Shown: in pieces, positions 35,152 to 44,518 of the stretch
How the letters are laid out: each line of letters begins with the position of its first letter
Position numbering within the stretch: the first letter of the stretch is position 1
DNA from: Emcibacter nanhaiensis
GTDB taxonomy: Bacteria > Pseudomonadota > Alphaproteobacteria > Sphingomonadales > Emcibacteraceae
Direction: 5' to 3'
Assembly: GCF_006385175.1 (NCBI RefSeq)
Contig: NZ_VFIY01000018.1
Span: 558,001-622,000 of the forward strand
Length of the DNA: 64,000 nucleotides
Notes under the pieces: model-generated
The model's input: only the letters and a program-made list of their open reading frames with translations
What the model was told of the DNA's origin: nothing
Databases searched by the model: none
Translations under genes and position numbers: made by a program

Positions 35152-36171
35152 ATGGCAAATGCCCAGAAGTCGGAAAAAATTCCTCTGAAGCTTCGCTTGA
35201 AAGCCTGGTGGAACGGATATGACGTCAATGATATGAAAGCTCGCCTGAACAAGGGCGACGCTGATGATGTATCCGCCAACTCCGACACTTCTTCTGAAAG
35301 CCCGGAAGCTCCTGAAGCTGTTCCCGCTCCCAAAGCAGCGATGGAAGAAGCCAAAGACCGGCTGTCCGGTAACCTGGCAGTCCTGCCCTGGGATGAGACG
35401 AGGATGGAAGTCTCCCAGCTGGTGTGGGGGCAAGGCTACTGCGGTCCGGGCGGCCCGGAACATATCAAGGCCATGTCAAAACTTCTTGCCATGACACCGG
35501 AAATGAGTGCCGCGGTTATCGGCGCCGGGCTTGGCGGCCCCTGCCGGGTGATGGCTGAGGAATTCGGCGTCTGGATCACCGGCTATGAAGAATCCCCGGA
35601 ACTGGCCAAGAAGGGCATGAGTCTGTCCACCATGGCCGGTCTCGGCAAGAAGGCAGAAATCTCTGCTTATGATCCCAACTCAAAAGAGCCCTTCAGCCGT
35701 CGTTTTGACCGCGCCTTTGCCAAGGAAGCCCTGTACACGGTAAAGGAAAAGAGCAATCTGCTTGCCAAGATGTATGAAAAGCTGAAGGACGATGCCCTCT
35801 TTCTGATCAGCGACTATACGCTGTCCGGCCCGGAAGTGCTGGAAGACGAAGGCGTACAGAAGTGGCTGAAACAGGAGATCAACCGCCCCTATCCGGTTAC
35901 CGCAGAAATGATGACGGCCTTGCTGGAAAAGGCCGGCTTTATGATTCGGGTCAATGAGGACATTTCAGATCTGTATATTGAACTGATCGCCAAAAGCTGG
36001 GCCAATGCAGACAAGATCGCTGCCACCCTGGCGACTGATAACGGAGAAAACTGCCCGGAAATCGGCGTGCTCATGAAGGAGGCCTCCTTCTGGTCCCTCA
36101 GGGCCAAGCTGCTCAGGGAAAAGAAAATCCACGTATGGCGCTTTCTCGCCTATAAACCGGCGGATAACTAG
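35152..36171 (+). CDS. Divergent SAM-methyltransferase-like protein (first of a tandem pair)
   Basis: A 339-residue protein, start MANAQKSEKIPLKLRLKAWW (an upstream in-frame start adds unsupported sequence). After a charged Pro/Glu/Ala linker (about 40-70) the core has QLVWGQGYCGPGGPEHIKAM, then the Rossmann glycine loop AAVIGAGLGGPCRVMAEEFG, GYEESPELAKKGM, and FDRAFAKEALYTVKEK. The order recalls phosphoethanolamine/glycine-type N-methyltransferases, where a GxGxxSxGG segment precedes motif I. Motif I lacks the usual acidic residue. Substrate unknown. Paralogue of the next gene. Confidence 0.75.
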   Translation: MANAQKSEKIPLKLRLKAWWNGYDVNDMKARLNKGDADDVSANSDTSSESPEAPEAVPAPKAAMEEAKDRLSGNLAVLPWDETRMEVSQLVWGQGYCGPGGPEHIKAMSKLLAMTPEMSAAVIGAGLGGPCRVMAEEFGVWITGYEESPELAKKGMSLSTMAGLGKKAEISAYDPNSKEPFSRRFDRAFAKEALYTVKEKSNLLAKMYEKLKDDALFLISDYTLSGPEVLEDEGVQKWLKQEINRPYPVTAEMMTALLEKAGFMIRVNEDISDLYIELIAKSWANADKIAATLATDNGENCPEIGVLMKEASFWSLRAKLLREKKIHVWRFLAYKPADN

Positions 36172-36182
36172 GGACAAGTTCA

Positions 36183-37160
36183 GTGGCTGTTGCGGAAAAA
36201 GACATAAAAGTACCGTTTCGCTGGCGCATGAAGGCGTGGTGGGAAGGCTATGATGTCGCCGACATGGAAGCCAAGCTCCGCGCCCGCAACGGCAAAGCCA
36301 CATACGAGGAACTGACCCGGGAAGAGCCGGCCGCAGAAGCCGCCACACAGGATGCAAAAAGCGAGAAATTCAGCTGGAGTGAAGCCCGTATTCAGGTCGC
36401 CCAGTTGATCTGGGGCCAAGGCTATTGCGGTCCGGGGGGGCCCGAAAATGTCATCGCCATGTCAAAACTTCTGGCGCTGTCGCCAAAACAAAGCGCCATG
36501 GTGATCGGCGCCGGGCTTGGCGGTCCGGCAAGGGTTCTGGCCCAGGAGTTCGGCGTCTGGATCAGCGGCTATGAAAACTCTGAAGAACTCGCCGCGCGGG
36601 GCATGAAGATGTCCAAGGACGCCGGGCTCGAGAAAAAAGCCCCGATCTACTACAAGGACTTCGACGAAATCGAGCCGTTTGAACGCAACTTTGACCGGGC
36701 CTACTCCAAGGAAGCCTTCTTCACCATCCAGAAAAAAGCAGAACTTCTGAAGGAAATTTACAAAAACCTGAAGGAAGACAGCCTGTTCCTGGTCACCGAC
36801 TATGTGATCCGGGATATTGAATCCATGCAAGATTCTGACGTGCAGAAATGGCTGCGGCAGGAACCCCTGGATCCCTATCCGATCACGTCCGAAACCATGG
36901 TTAAATATCTTGAGGAGGCAGGCTTCAACATTCGCGTCAACGAAGATATCACCGAGCATTATATCGAGCTGATCCAGGAAGCCTGGGCAAATGCAGACCA
37001 GGTGGTCAAGACCCTGTCCGCCCGGGGACCGGAGGCGGCGGACAATCTGCAGGCTATCATGAAAGAAGCCCAGTTCTGGTCCCAGCGCACCAAACTGCTG
37101 CGGAGCGGGATGCTACAGGTCCACCGCTATCTGGCCCATAAACCCGCGGAAATCAAATAG
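36183..37160 (+). CDS. Divergent SAM-methyltransferase-like protein (second of a tandem pair)
   Basis: A 325-residue protein with a GTG start 11 bp after its paralogue. It shares FRWRMKAWWEGYDVADMEAKL, QLIWGQGYCGPGGPENVIAM, MVIGAGLGGPARVLAQEFGV, FNIRVNEDITEHYIELI and the C-terminal QFWSQRTKLLRSG. Identity with the first copy is clear along the whole length, but the linker after residue 40 differs, showing an old duplication with both kept. They may form a heterodimer; the reaction is unknown. Confidence 0.75.
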   Translation: MAVAEKDIKVPFRWRMKAWWEGYDVADMEAKLRARNGKATYEELTREEPAAEAATQDAKSEKFSWSEARIQVAQLIWGQGYCGPGGPENVIAMSKLLALSPKQSAMVIGAGLGGPARVLAQEFGVWISGYENSEELAARGMKMSKDAGLEKKAPIYYKDFDEIEPFERNFDRAYSKEAFFTIQKKAELLKEIYKNLKEDSLFLVTDYVIRDIESMQDSDVQKWLRQEPLDPYPITSETMVKYLEEAGFNIRVNEDITEHYIELIQEAWANADQVVKTLSARGPEAADNLQAIMKEAQFWSQRTKLLRSGMLQVHRYLAHKPAEIK

Positions 37161-37232
37161 CCGCCCAAAAAACGCATTCCCCCTTCATATCTCGCTTGTA
37201 ACTCCGGGCCAAGGAGTGATAAAAGCGCCTTC

Positions 37233-39038
37233 ATGACTGAACTGAACAAGATACGAAACTTCGCGATTATCGCTCATATCGACCACGGCAAGTCCACTCT
37301 TGCCGACCGGATGATCCAGTTCTGCGGTGGCCTGACCGACCGGGAGATGAAGGAGCAGGTGCTGGACAGTATGGATATCGAACGCGAACGCGGCATTACT
37401 ATCAAGGCCCAGACGGTGCGCCTTGAATACAAAGCCCGCGATGGCGAAACCTATGTCCTGAACCTGATGGATACGCCGGGACACGTCGACTTCGCCTATG
37501 AAGTGAGCCGTTGTCTTTATGCCTGCGAAGGATCACTTCTTGTGGTTGACGCCAGCCAGGGGGTGGAGGCCCAAACCCTGGCCAACGTCTATCAGGCCAT
37601 CGACAATGACCACGAAATCGTTCCGGTGCTGAACAAGATCGACCTGCCCGCCGCAGAGCCGGAACGGGTTCGCGAACAGATCGAGGATGTGATCGGCATT
37701 GACGCCTCCGAGGCCATTCTTGCGTCCGCCAAGACCGGTGAAGGCATCGAGGACCTGCTGGAAAGCCTGGTCCAGAAGCTGCCGGCCCCTACCGGCGACC
37801 GGGACGCCCCGCTGAAGGCCCTGCTGGTGGACAGCTGGTATGATCCCTATCTGGGCGTGATGGTGCTTGTCCGCATCATGGACGGGGTCATGAAAAAAGG
37901 CCAGAAGATCAAAATGATGGCCGCCCGCACCGAACACCTGATTGACCGGGTCGGCGTCTTTACCCCCAAGGACAAAATGGTTGACGAACTGGGGCCGGGT
38001 GAAGTCGGATTTTTCACCGCCTCTATCAAGGAGGTGGCCCAGACCCACGTCGGCGATACCATCACCGACATTAAAAAACCGTGTGAAAAGGCCCTGCCCG
38101 GCTTCAAACCGGTGCAAAGCGTGGTGTTCTGCGGCCTGTTCCCGGCCGATACCTCCGACTTCGAAGTGTTGCGTGAAAGCATGCACAAGCTACGGCTCAA
38201 TGACGCAAGTTTCGAGTTTGAGACCGAAACCAGCGCCGCCCTCGGCTATGGCTTCCGCTGCGGTTTCCTCGGCATGCTGCATCTGGAAATCATCCAGGAG
38301 CGCCTGATGCGCGAGTTTGACCTGGACATCATTACCACCTCCCCAAGTGTGGTCTACAAGCTGCATATGACCGACGGCAGCATCAAGGAACTGCATAACC
38401 CGGCCGACATGCCTGATGTGGTCAAGATCAAGGAAATAGAGGAGCCCTGGATCAAGGCGACGATCCTGGTGCCGGACGATTATCTGGGCCCCGTGTTGAC
38501 CCTGTGCCAGGACAAGCGTGGCGAACAGATTGACCTTTCCTATGCCGGCAACCGGGCGATGGTGGTCTACAAACTGCCGCTCAACGAAGTGGTTTACGAT
38601 TTCTATGACCGGCTCAAGTCCATCAGCCGCGGCTACGCCAGCTTCGACTATCAGATGGATGAATACCGGGTCGGCGACCTGGTCAAAATGTCCATCCTGG
38701 TCAACGGCGAACCGGTGGATGCGCTCAGCATCATGGTGCATCGCTCCCAGGCGGAATATCGCGGCCGGGCGCTGTGTGAGCGGCTCAAGGACCTGATCCC
38801 GCGCCAGCTGTTCAAAATTCCGATCCAGGCCGCGATCGGCGGCAAGGTGATCGCCCGGGAAACCATCTCCGCCATGCGCAAGGATGTGACCGCCAAATGT
38901 TACGGCGGCGACATCACCCGTAAACGCAAGCTTCTGGAAAAGCAGAAGAAGGGCAAGAAAAAGATGCGCATGTACGGCAAGGTGGAAATCCCGCATGAGG
39001 CCTTTATCGCCGCCCTCAAGATGGGCGACGATAAGTAA
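37233..39038 (+). CDS. lepA: Elongation factor 4 (LepA)
   Basis: A 601-residue translational GTPase that back-translocates or helps ribosomes. G1 [13 protein letters not shown] (14-26), G3 DTPGH, G4 NKID, and the LepA-specific C-terminal domain ([40 protein letters not shown]). Full length. Confidence 0.98.
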   Translation: MTELNKIRNFAIIAHIDHGKSTLADRMIQFCGGLTDREMKEQVLDSMDIERERGITIKAQTVRLEYKARDGETYVLNLMDTPGHVDFAYEVSRCLYACEGSLLVVDASQGVEAQTLANVYQAIDNDHEIVPVLNKIDLPAAEPERVREQIEDVIGIDASEAILASAKTGEGIEDLLESLVQKLPAPTGDRDAPLKALLVDSWYDPYLGVMVLVRIMDGVMKKGQKIKMMAARTEHLIDRVGVFTPKDKMVDELGPGEVGFFTASIKEVAQTHVGDTITDIKKPCEKALPGFKPVQSVVFCGLFPADTSDFEVLRESMHKLRLNDASFEFETETSAALGYGFRCGFLGMLHLEIIQERLMREFDLDIITTSPSVVYKLHMTDGSIKELHNPADMPDVVKIKEIEEPWIKATILVPDDYLGPVLTLCQDKRGEQIDLSYAGNRAMVVYKLPLNEVVYDFYDRLKSISRGYASFDYQMDEYRVGDLVKMSILVNGEPVDALSIMVHRSQAEYRGRALCERLKDLIPRQLFKIPIQAAIGGKVIARETISAMRKDVTAKCYGGDITRKRKLLEKQKKGKKKMRMYGKVEIPHEAFIAALKMGDDK

Positions 39039-39040
39039 CA

Positions 39041-39071
39041 AAAAACCCGGGTCGCTTTGCCCGGGTTTTTC
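39041..39071 (+). terminator. lepA terminator
   Basis: AAACCCGGG / CCCGGGTTT stem with a TCGCTTTG loop and a T tract directly after the stop. Confidence 0.88.
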
Positions 39072-39090
39072 ATTTCACGCGCTCTCGCGG

Positions 39091-40155
39091 TCAATCCTTG
39101 TAGATAAACACCTTCGGCTCGCCCTGTTCGCTGATATAGCCGCGGTACATGCCCGGCGTGTTGAAAGTCATGGTGACATTCCCCTTGGGGTCCAGGGCGA
39201 TGATGCCCCCGTCGCCGCCCATCTTGACCAGCTTCTTCATGATGATTTCATCGGCCGCCTCCTGCAGGCTGAGGCCTTTATATTCCATCAGGGCGCAGAT
39301 GCTGCGGGCCACGGTGGCGCGGATAAAAAATTCCCCGTGCCCGGTGGCGGACACCCCGCAGCTGTTATTATCCGCATAGGTGCCTGCGCCAATGATCGGG
39401 CTGTCGCCGATCCGGTGGTAGCGTTTATTGGTCATGCCGCCGGTAGAGGTGCCGGCCGCCAGGTTGCCCCGTACATCCAGTGCCACCGCGCCGACGGTGC
39501 CGAACTTATGGTCCGGATCTTCCGGATCCACTCCTTCGATGACGTCGAAATCCTCTTCGGTATGATCGAGGGACAATTCGTCATTCTTCAGCGCGTTTTG
39601 CAGCTGGTCCCAGCGGCGCTGGGTGCGGAAATAGTCCGGATTGACGAAATCCATGCCCTGCTCGGCGGCGAATTCCTCCGCCCCGGAGCCGGCCAGCATC
39701 ACATGGCGGGAATGCACCATCACTTCCCGCGCCAGGTCGATGGGGTGCTTGATCCGGGTCACGCCGGTCACCGCGCCCGCATTAAGGTCCCGGCCGTCCA
39801 TGATCGAGGCATCCATTTCATTGCGCCCTTCATGGGTAAAGACGGCGCCCCTGCCCGCATTGAACAGTGGCGAATCCTCCATCACATGAATGGCGGCGGC
39901 GACAGCATCCAGCGCCTCGCCCCCGTCTTTCAAGACCGCTTGCCCGGCGCGCAGGGCTTCCTCGAGCTTGGCCCGGTAGGCCTGCTCCTTTTCCGGCGTC
40001 ATATTTTCCCTGAGAATGGTTCCAGCTCCACCGTGGATCACCAGCCGATAGCTGGCCACCCCGGATTCCCCCGCCTGGGCGGAACCGGATGAAAGTTCCG
40101 AAATGCTCATGATTATTATCCCGATCAAAAGGCAGATACGTTTGGAAAAACTCAT
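39091..40155 (-). CDS. Exported isoaspartyl peptidase/L-asparaginase (Ntn family)
   Basis: A 354-residue N-terminal-nucleophile hydrolase with a signal peptide (ICLLIGIIIMSISEL, cleavage near SAQA). Family pieces: VIHGGAGTI, NAGRGAVFTHEGRNEMDASI, and the autocleavage site HKFGT|VGAVALD, whose Thr becomes the nucleophile; STGGMTNKRYHRIGDSPIIG and ATGHGEFFIR follow. Start at 40155 has AAGG before it; upstream extensions are not family sequence. Acts on beta-aspartyl peptides or asparagine, probably in the periplasm. Confidence 0.92.
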   Translation of the reverse strand: MSFSKRICLLIGIIIMSISELSSGSAQAGESGVASYRLVIHGGAGTILRENMTPEKEQAYRAKLEEALRAGQAVLKDGGEALDAVAAAIHVMEDSPLFNAGRGAVFTHEGRNEMDASIMDGRDLNAGAVTGVTRIKHPIDLAREVMVHSRHVMLAGSGAEEFAAEQGMDFVNPDYFRTQRRWDQLQNALKNDELSLDHTEEDFDVIEGVDPEDPDHKFGTVGAVALDVRGNLAAGTSTGGMTNKRYHRIGDSPIIGAGTYADNNSCGVSATGHGEFFIRATVARSICALMEYKGLSLQEAADEIIMKKLVKMGGDGGIIALDPKGNVTMTFNTPGMYRGYISEQGEPKVFIYKD

Positions 40156-40252
40156 TTTTGTCTTTTCCTTATATTTTGTACTGGAAGGATAGCGCCGAAC
40201 CGCCTCGAAGCAAAGAACAATCTGAAAATTGTATACAAAAAATATATTTTTC

Positions 40253-40282
40253 AGGCACAAAAAAACCGGCGCAAAGGCCGGT
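40253..40282 (-). terminator. rpmF terminator
   Basis: Minus-strand ACCGGC / GCCGGT stem followed by TTTTTTTT. Confidence 0.85.
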
Positions 40283-40307
40283 CTTTTCGAAATTCTGTTC
40301 AACTCGC

Positions 40308-40493
40308 TTAGTAGTTGTCGGAAGGCTCCAGGATCTGGCGACCGCGGTATTTGCCGGTGCTCAGGTCAATGTGATGACGACGGCGCAGTTCGCCGCTTTC
40401 CTGGTCTTCCACATATTTGTCCACGCTCAGGGAGTCGTGTGAACGACGCTGGCCGCGGCGGGACTTGGAGATCTTACTCTTTGGAACTGCCAT
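40308..40493 (-). CDS. rpmF: 50S ribosomal protein L32
   Basis: 61 residues, [20 protein letters not shown], then [19 protein letters not shown]. The alphaproteobacterial form without zinc cysteines. Complete transcription unit with promoter and terminator. Confidence 0.97.
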   Translation of the reverse strand: MAVPKSKISKSRRGQRRSHDSLSVDKYVEDQESGELRRRHHIDLSTGKYRGRQILEPSDNY

Positions 40494-40581
40494 AGTTCTT
40501 TCCTAACTTTCTCGTCCCCTGTCCGGGGAGTTATTGTCCGGAATCGGATCTTATTCCCGATCCCTAAATCCTGAATGGGGT

Positions 40582-40610
40582 CTTATCGTTAAACTGCACC
40601 TTATTGTCAA
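40582..40610 (-). promoter_or_regulatory. rpmF promoter
   Basis: Minus-strand TTGACA (40610-40605), 17 bp, GATAAG (40587-40582). Perfect -35, moderate -10. Confidence 0.6.
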
Positions 40611-40646
40611 GTCTTTCTTTGGCCCCGGCCCTGAAAATCAGTGCTG

Positions 40647-40943
40647 TCAGCGCAAATAACGCCGCCGGAACCCGAAAAGCATCAATGCCCCGACGACAAT
40701 GAAGAAAATCGCCGCCGGAATGGCCAGAAGCGGCAGCATTACATCCTGCCAGATCCCGGGGAATCGGCCGGAAGATATCCCGTCTTCCATCGCCATCAGG
40801 CTGTTTCCGCTCAAGAGCCCCCACAGTTCTCCCACGGTCAACAGGCCCACCTGGCGAATCTCCAGCATTCTGAGGAAATCCGCACCGAGCACAAGAAGTG
40901 CTGCCACCAGACAAAAGAATCCGATAAAGCGACCCACAATCAT
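40647..40943 (-). CDS. Small inner-membrane protein (98 aa), unknown
   Basis: Two hydrophobic segments, FIGFFCLVAALLVLGADFL and LLAIPAAIFFIVVGALMLF, flank a hydrophilic loop (TVGELWGLLSGNSLMAMED), with a basic end FRRRYLR. No family recognised. It lies upstream of rpmF; the rpmF promoter sits in the gap, so separate transcription is likely. Confidence 0.6.
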   Translation of the reverse strand: MIVGRFIGFFCLVAALLVLGADFLRMLEIRQVGLLTVGELWGLLSGNSLMAMEDGISSGRFPGIWQDVMLPLLAIPAAIFFIVVGALMLFGFRRRYLR

Positions 40944-41092
40944 TTAAAGGTCCCCAAGCCATTTTACGCAGCACAGAGTATAAGACCATGGATAAGGCTA
41001 TTTAAGGGCAGGTTTGGAAAAATATAAAATAATTTACGCAGAGCCTTGCCATGTTGCGCAAGATTTTATATATCCCTCCTACCGTTCAGTGC

Positions 41093-41180
41093 AGAGAGGT
41101 GGCCGAGTGGTTTAAGGCGCACGCCTGGAACGCGTGTTGGGCGCAAGCCCTCGAGGGTTCGAATCCCTTCCTCTCTGCCA
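41093..41180 (+). tRNA. tRNA-Ser (anticodon GGA)
   Basis: Acceptor AGAGAGG (41093-41099)/CCTCTCT (41170-41176), D arm GCCGAGTGG, anticodon stem CACGC/GCGTG with loop CTGGAAC, a long variable arm (GGGCGCAAGCCC) and T loop GGGTTCGAATCCC. Discriminator G and CCA are encoded. Reads UCC/UCU. Confidence 0.96.
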
Positions 41181-41195
41181 TTTTCCTCCCCTATT

Positions 41196-42584
41196 TTACA
41201 GCTGGATAATCTGCTTGAATTCCGCCTTGGTGACCGGGGCCTGGTACTCCTCTTCCAGTTTGTCAGCAAGAATATCCATGGCTTCCGGTTCTCCGTGTAC
41301 CAGCACCACCGGCGGACGTCCTTTAAAATGTCCGTACCAGTCCAGCAGTCCGCGCTGATCGGCATGGGCCGACAGGCCGCCGATGGTATGGATATGGGCC
41401 CGGACCGGATATTCCTTGCCCCACAGGTGAATGGTCTCCACACCATCGACAAGGGCGCGGCCCAGGGTCCCGCGGGCCTGGAACCCGACAATCAGGATAT
41501 GAGTATGCGGGCGGGCAATATTATGCTCAAAATGGCGTTTGATCCGGCCCCCGGTACACATGCCGCTGCCGGCAATGATGATGGCGCCTGACTTGATCTT
41601 GTTGATCCGGGCGGATTCGTCGGTATGCTCGGTCAGATGCAGGTTGGGCAGGTCGAACGGATCGCCATCGGTTTCATAGATCTGCCGGGCCGCGGCATCA
41701 TAGACTTTGGCATGCCGGGCATAGACTTCCGTCGCCTCAATTCCCATCGGGCTGTCGAGAAACACTTCCCAGTCGCCGATCCCCCAGTCCTGGTAATAGC
41801 GTTTGAACATATAGAGGATTTCCTGGGTTCGCCCGACAGTGAAGGCGGGGATCAGGATATTGCTCTTGTTGCTGCGGGCCTGGGAAATAATTTCCCCCAT
41901 TTCCTTCCAGGTTTCGTCCCAGCTTCGGTGACAACGATCCCCATAGGTGCTTTCCATCACCACCAGATCGGCTTGTTTTACAATTTCAGGATTTCGGATA
42001 ATCGGCGCGCCCCGGTGACCAAGGTCGCCGCTGAACACCACCTTGCGTTTCTTACTGCCGTCATCCAGCTCCAGTTCGGCAATGGCCGATCCCAGAATAT
42101 GCCCTGCATCCCGGAGCGTCAGGTGAATGCCGGGCAGGACCTGTATGCGTTTGCCATATTCCACTGAATGGAAATGTCTTCCTGCCAGGCGCGCTTCCTT
42201 GCGAGTATAGAGGGGCTCGACCAGTTCCTTGCCCTTGCGCTTGCGTCTCTTGTTTTCCCACAGGGCATCTTTTTCATTCAGATAGCCGGAATCCTCCAGC
42301 ATGATACGGCAAAGGTCCGATGTGGCGCGGTGGGTGTATATTTTTCCCCTGTATCCCCGCTTGATCAGTAATGGCAACCGCCCCGAATGATCAAGATGGG
42401 CATGGGTGAGAACCACAGCATCGATATTCCTGGGATTAAAGTGGAATGGATCGTCGTTATGCCGTTCATGTTCGTAGCTGCCCTGGATCAGGCCGCATTC
42501 CACGAGGATCTTATAGTCACCGACTCGCAACAAGTAACACGAGCCGGTCACTTCCCGTGTTGCACCAAAAAATTCTATCTGCAT
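41196..42584 (-). CDS. MBL-fold beta-CASP RNA exonuclease/endonuclease-like protein
   Basis: A 462-residue metallo-beta-lactamase-fold nuclease of the Ysh1/CPSF-like group. Motifs: THAHLDHSG (HxHxDH), DAGHILGSA, FSGDLGHRG, the beta-CASP insert with STYGDRCH, SGMCTGGRIKRH (motif B), and IGGLSAHADQRGL (motif C). Likely acts on RNA; bacterial role unknown. 40 bp downstream of the BCAM0308-family gene and co-directional. Confidence 0.9.
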   Translation of the reverse strand: MQIEFFGATREVTGSCYLLRVGDYKILVECGLIQGSYEHERHNDDPFHFNPRNIDAVVLTHAHLDHSGRLPLLIKRGYRGKIYTHRATSDLCRIMLEDSGYLNEKDALWENKRRKRKGKELVEPLYTRKEARLAGRHFHSVEYGKRIQVLPGIHLTLRDAGHILGSAIAELELDDGSKKRKVVFSGDLGHRGAPIIRNPEIVKQADLVVMESTYGDRCHRSWDETWKEMGEIISQARSNKSNILIPAFTVGRTQEILYMFKRYYQDWGIGDWEVFLDSPMGIEATEVYARHAKVYDAAARQIYETDGDPFDLPNLHLTEHTDESARINKIKSGAIIIAGSGMCTGGRIKRHFEHNIARPHTHILIVGFQARGTLGRALVDGVETIHLWGKEYPVRAHIHTIGGLSAHADQRGLLDWYGHFKGRPPVVLVHGEPEAMDILADKLEEEYQAPVTKAEFKQIIQL

Positions 42585-42624
42585 CCGTTTATTATTTCAC
42601 GTTATTTGAGAGTACAGAGAGACA

Positions 42625-43119
42625 CTAACGCTGCCAGTAGACCCGCACAAGAAATTCATCCTTGGGGGCATCAATTTTCAGCTCGCCTTTGTAAGCATGC
42701 TGCAGGGCTTCCCCCACTCCGCGCGGTAAATGCAGGTCAGTGAAAGAAAGCAGGAGACTGCCATCGTCCTGTTCCTCAAACGCCATCAGCCGATTGAACG
42801 GATGCTCCTGCATTTCCTGCTCCACTTTGTTATGGACCAGGTTCATGATTTCATCCCGATGTTCGGCAAGAAAGTCCCCGCTCAGCGTCAGGAAACCGGC
42901 CGGCGCCTTGTCCCTGATTCTCTGGCAGGCAGGACAGAACTCCTCATGGGCGCCTGCAGGCTTCTGGTCGGACCAGTGCCATCTGCCGTTACTGAACACC
43001 ACCTCGCAGGACGGACAGACCGTCGGTTCGGCCGGCTTGCTGCGTTTCATATAGGGATCGTGGATTTCTTCCTTGATCAGGCGATCACCGCGCCCATGAT
43101 GAGCTTCTTTTCCAGTCAT
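42625..43119 (-). CDS. BCAM0308-family zinc-ribbon protein
   Basis: A 164-residue protein. MTGKEAHHGRGDRLIKEEI..., a KRSKPAEPTVCPSCEVVFSN segment and FCPACQRI give a CxxC...CxxC zinc site (about residues 35-70), followed by a mixed alpha/beta domain. The EPTVCP and GRWHW pieces match a family I know as BCAM0308. Start 43119 has AAGGAG. Probably RNA-linked; next to the beta-CASP nuclease. Confidence 0.75.
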   Translation of the reverse strand: MTGKEAHHGRGDRLIKEEIHDPYMKRSKPAEPTVCPSCEVVFSNGRWHWSDQKPAGAHEEFCPACQRIRDKAPAGFLTLSGDFLAEHRDEIMNLVHNKVEQEMQEHPFNRLMAFEEQDDGSLLLSFTDLHLPRGVGEALQHAYKGELKIDAPKDEFLVRVYWQR

Positions 43120-43290
43120 GACATTCTCCTTTTCCTGAAGGATAACCCGTGAAAGCGGCATCTGCCAAAAATATCTTCCCCGAGCCCCGAATTATACCAT
43201 GATGAACAATGACCTGTCTGCGCGGAAAGTTCATTGACATCTGTCAACTGTACTGCCGTCGTGACTGGAAGCCCTGGCTGTCAGACAAGA

Positions 43291-44475
43291 TCAGTCGGCC
43301 AGCATGATTTTCATCATTTCCTCGGCCGCAATGGTGGCCAGTCTGTGAATATTGTCGCGATCCGCGTCATCAGCCATTTCATAGGTGATGGCGGGAATGC
43401 CGTAAGCCGCATAAAAATATCCCTTGGACGTCCCTTTTTCCAGATCACTGTCTTCCGGGGCGAGACGGAAGGGAATATCTCCCGCCCGCGCCATGACAGC
43501 CTGGTGCCAGGCCGCTGCAAAATTTTCCGGCTGTGTCGGCTCCGCCTCCGGCTGGGTATAGAGCAGATTTTCCCAGGTTGAATGAAAGTCAAGCATCAGG
43601 GCCAGCGCCCCGTCCCGACCCTCGCCAAACCGCGTCATCTCCCGGCGCACAAGCTCGGTTTCCGGCTGGGTAAACCTGCCCCAGTCCCGATTCAGGTCCT
43701 GACCGTTTTTATTGCCGCGCCAATTGCCCAGGGCGACTCCATCCGGATTGAGGTTGGGAATTGCCACGATGCGGTATCTGGCGCGGAAGTGCCGGGCCAG
43801 TTCGGTGTCGGCAAACAGGGCCTCCATGAAGGGGACCATGGCCAGGGCACCGGTGACTTCCGGCGGATGCTGCCGTCCCAGCAGCAGAATGGTCCTTGCC
43901 TCCGGCGAGGCCGCCCGGGATTCAAGCTTGTAAATCTCCCTGTTCCCGGAGGACTTGCCGAGATCGTATATATCGAGGAAATCGTGAGTGCGGGCTGCAC
44001 TGAGCATCCACAGGGTATGCTGGCGACTGGTGAAGATTTCCTGTCCGGCAATCCACAGGGGCTCCTCCGCCTTCACCTTGACGGTGATGCGGGCTGACCT
44101 TCCATCCTCGGCAATTTCCAGGTCGTTTTCATTTACCCGGTACCAGTCCCGGCCGTTGATACTGAATTTGGGCCAGTAACGATGTTTGCCAACCTCGTAA
44201 TTCAACGTAATGGCAATGCGGCCCGTGTCCTCACTGATCACCCGAAAGGCATACCAGGGGCTGGGATTGATCGGTTTCTTCTCCGGCTTGATGGTCAGAA
44301 AATATTCGCCGTCCTTTTCCCGGCATCCGTTGAGGCGGGCTGTGGGAAAATCGGTTTTAAATTCCACATCGTCAAAAATACAGACGGCATTTTCAGCATA
44401 AACCGGCTGGAGAAAGCCACACAGGATAAGCGACAGAAGCAATAATTGTTTTGGCATTTTTATCATGGCCGCCAT
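43291..44475 (-). CDS. Exported M14-family zinc carboxypeptidase
   Basis: A signal peptide (QLLLLSLILCGFLQPVYA), an N-terminal beta-sandwich (about 25-165: WYAFRVISEDTGRIAITLNY, WPKFSINGRDWYRV) as in cytosolic-carboxypeptidase-like proteins, then the peptidase: LGRQHPPEVTGA (His and Glu zinc ligands), NLNPDGVALGNWRGN, DLNRDWG and DFHSTW (third ligand), and the catalytic Glu in AITYEMAD. 395 residues from ATG 44475; 44466 and 44457 are also possible. It follows the epimerase gene by 43 bp. Confidence 0.87.
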   Translation of the reverse strand: MAAMIKMPKQLLLLSLILCGFLQPVYAENAVCIFDDVEFKTDFPTARLNGCREKDGEYFLTIKPEKKPINPSPWYAFRVISEDTGRIAITLNYEVGKHRYWPKFSINGRDWYRVNENDLEIAEDGRSARITVKVKAEEPLWIAGQEIFTSRQHTLWMLSAARTHDFLDIYDLGKSSGNREIYKLESRAASPEARTILLLGRQHPPEVTGALAMVPFMEALFADTELARHFRARYRIVAIPNLNPDGVALGNWRGNKNGQDLNRDWGRFTQPETELVRREMTRFGEGRDGALALMLDFHSTWENLLYTQPEAEPTQPENFAAAWHQAVMARAGDIPFRLAPEDSDLEKGTSKGYFYAAYGIPAITYEMADDADRDNIHRLATIAAEEMMKIMLAD

Positions 44476-44518
44476 CTTAAGTCTTTTTACTGACAGGAGA
44501 AACAAAAAACACCGGTCA

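Noticed and set aside
40156-40302. Upstream extension of the asparaginase
   Set aside because: It would place a signal peptide 50 residues in; ATG 40155 has a Shine-Dalgarno and begins the signal peptide.
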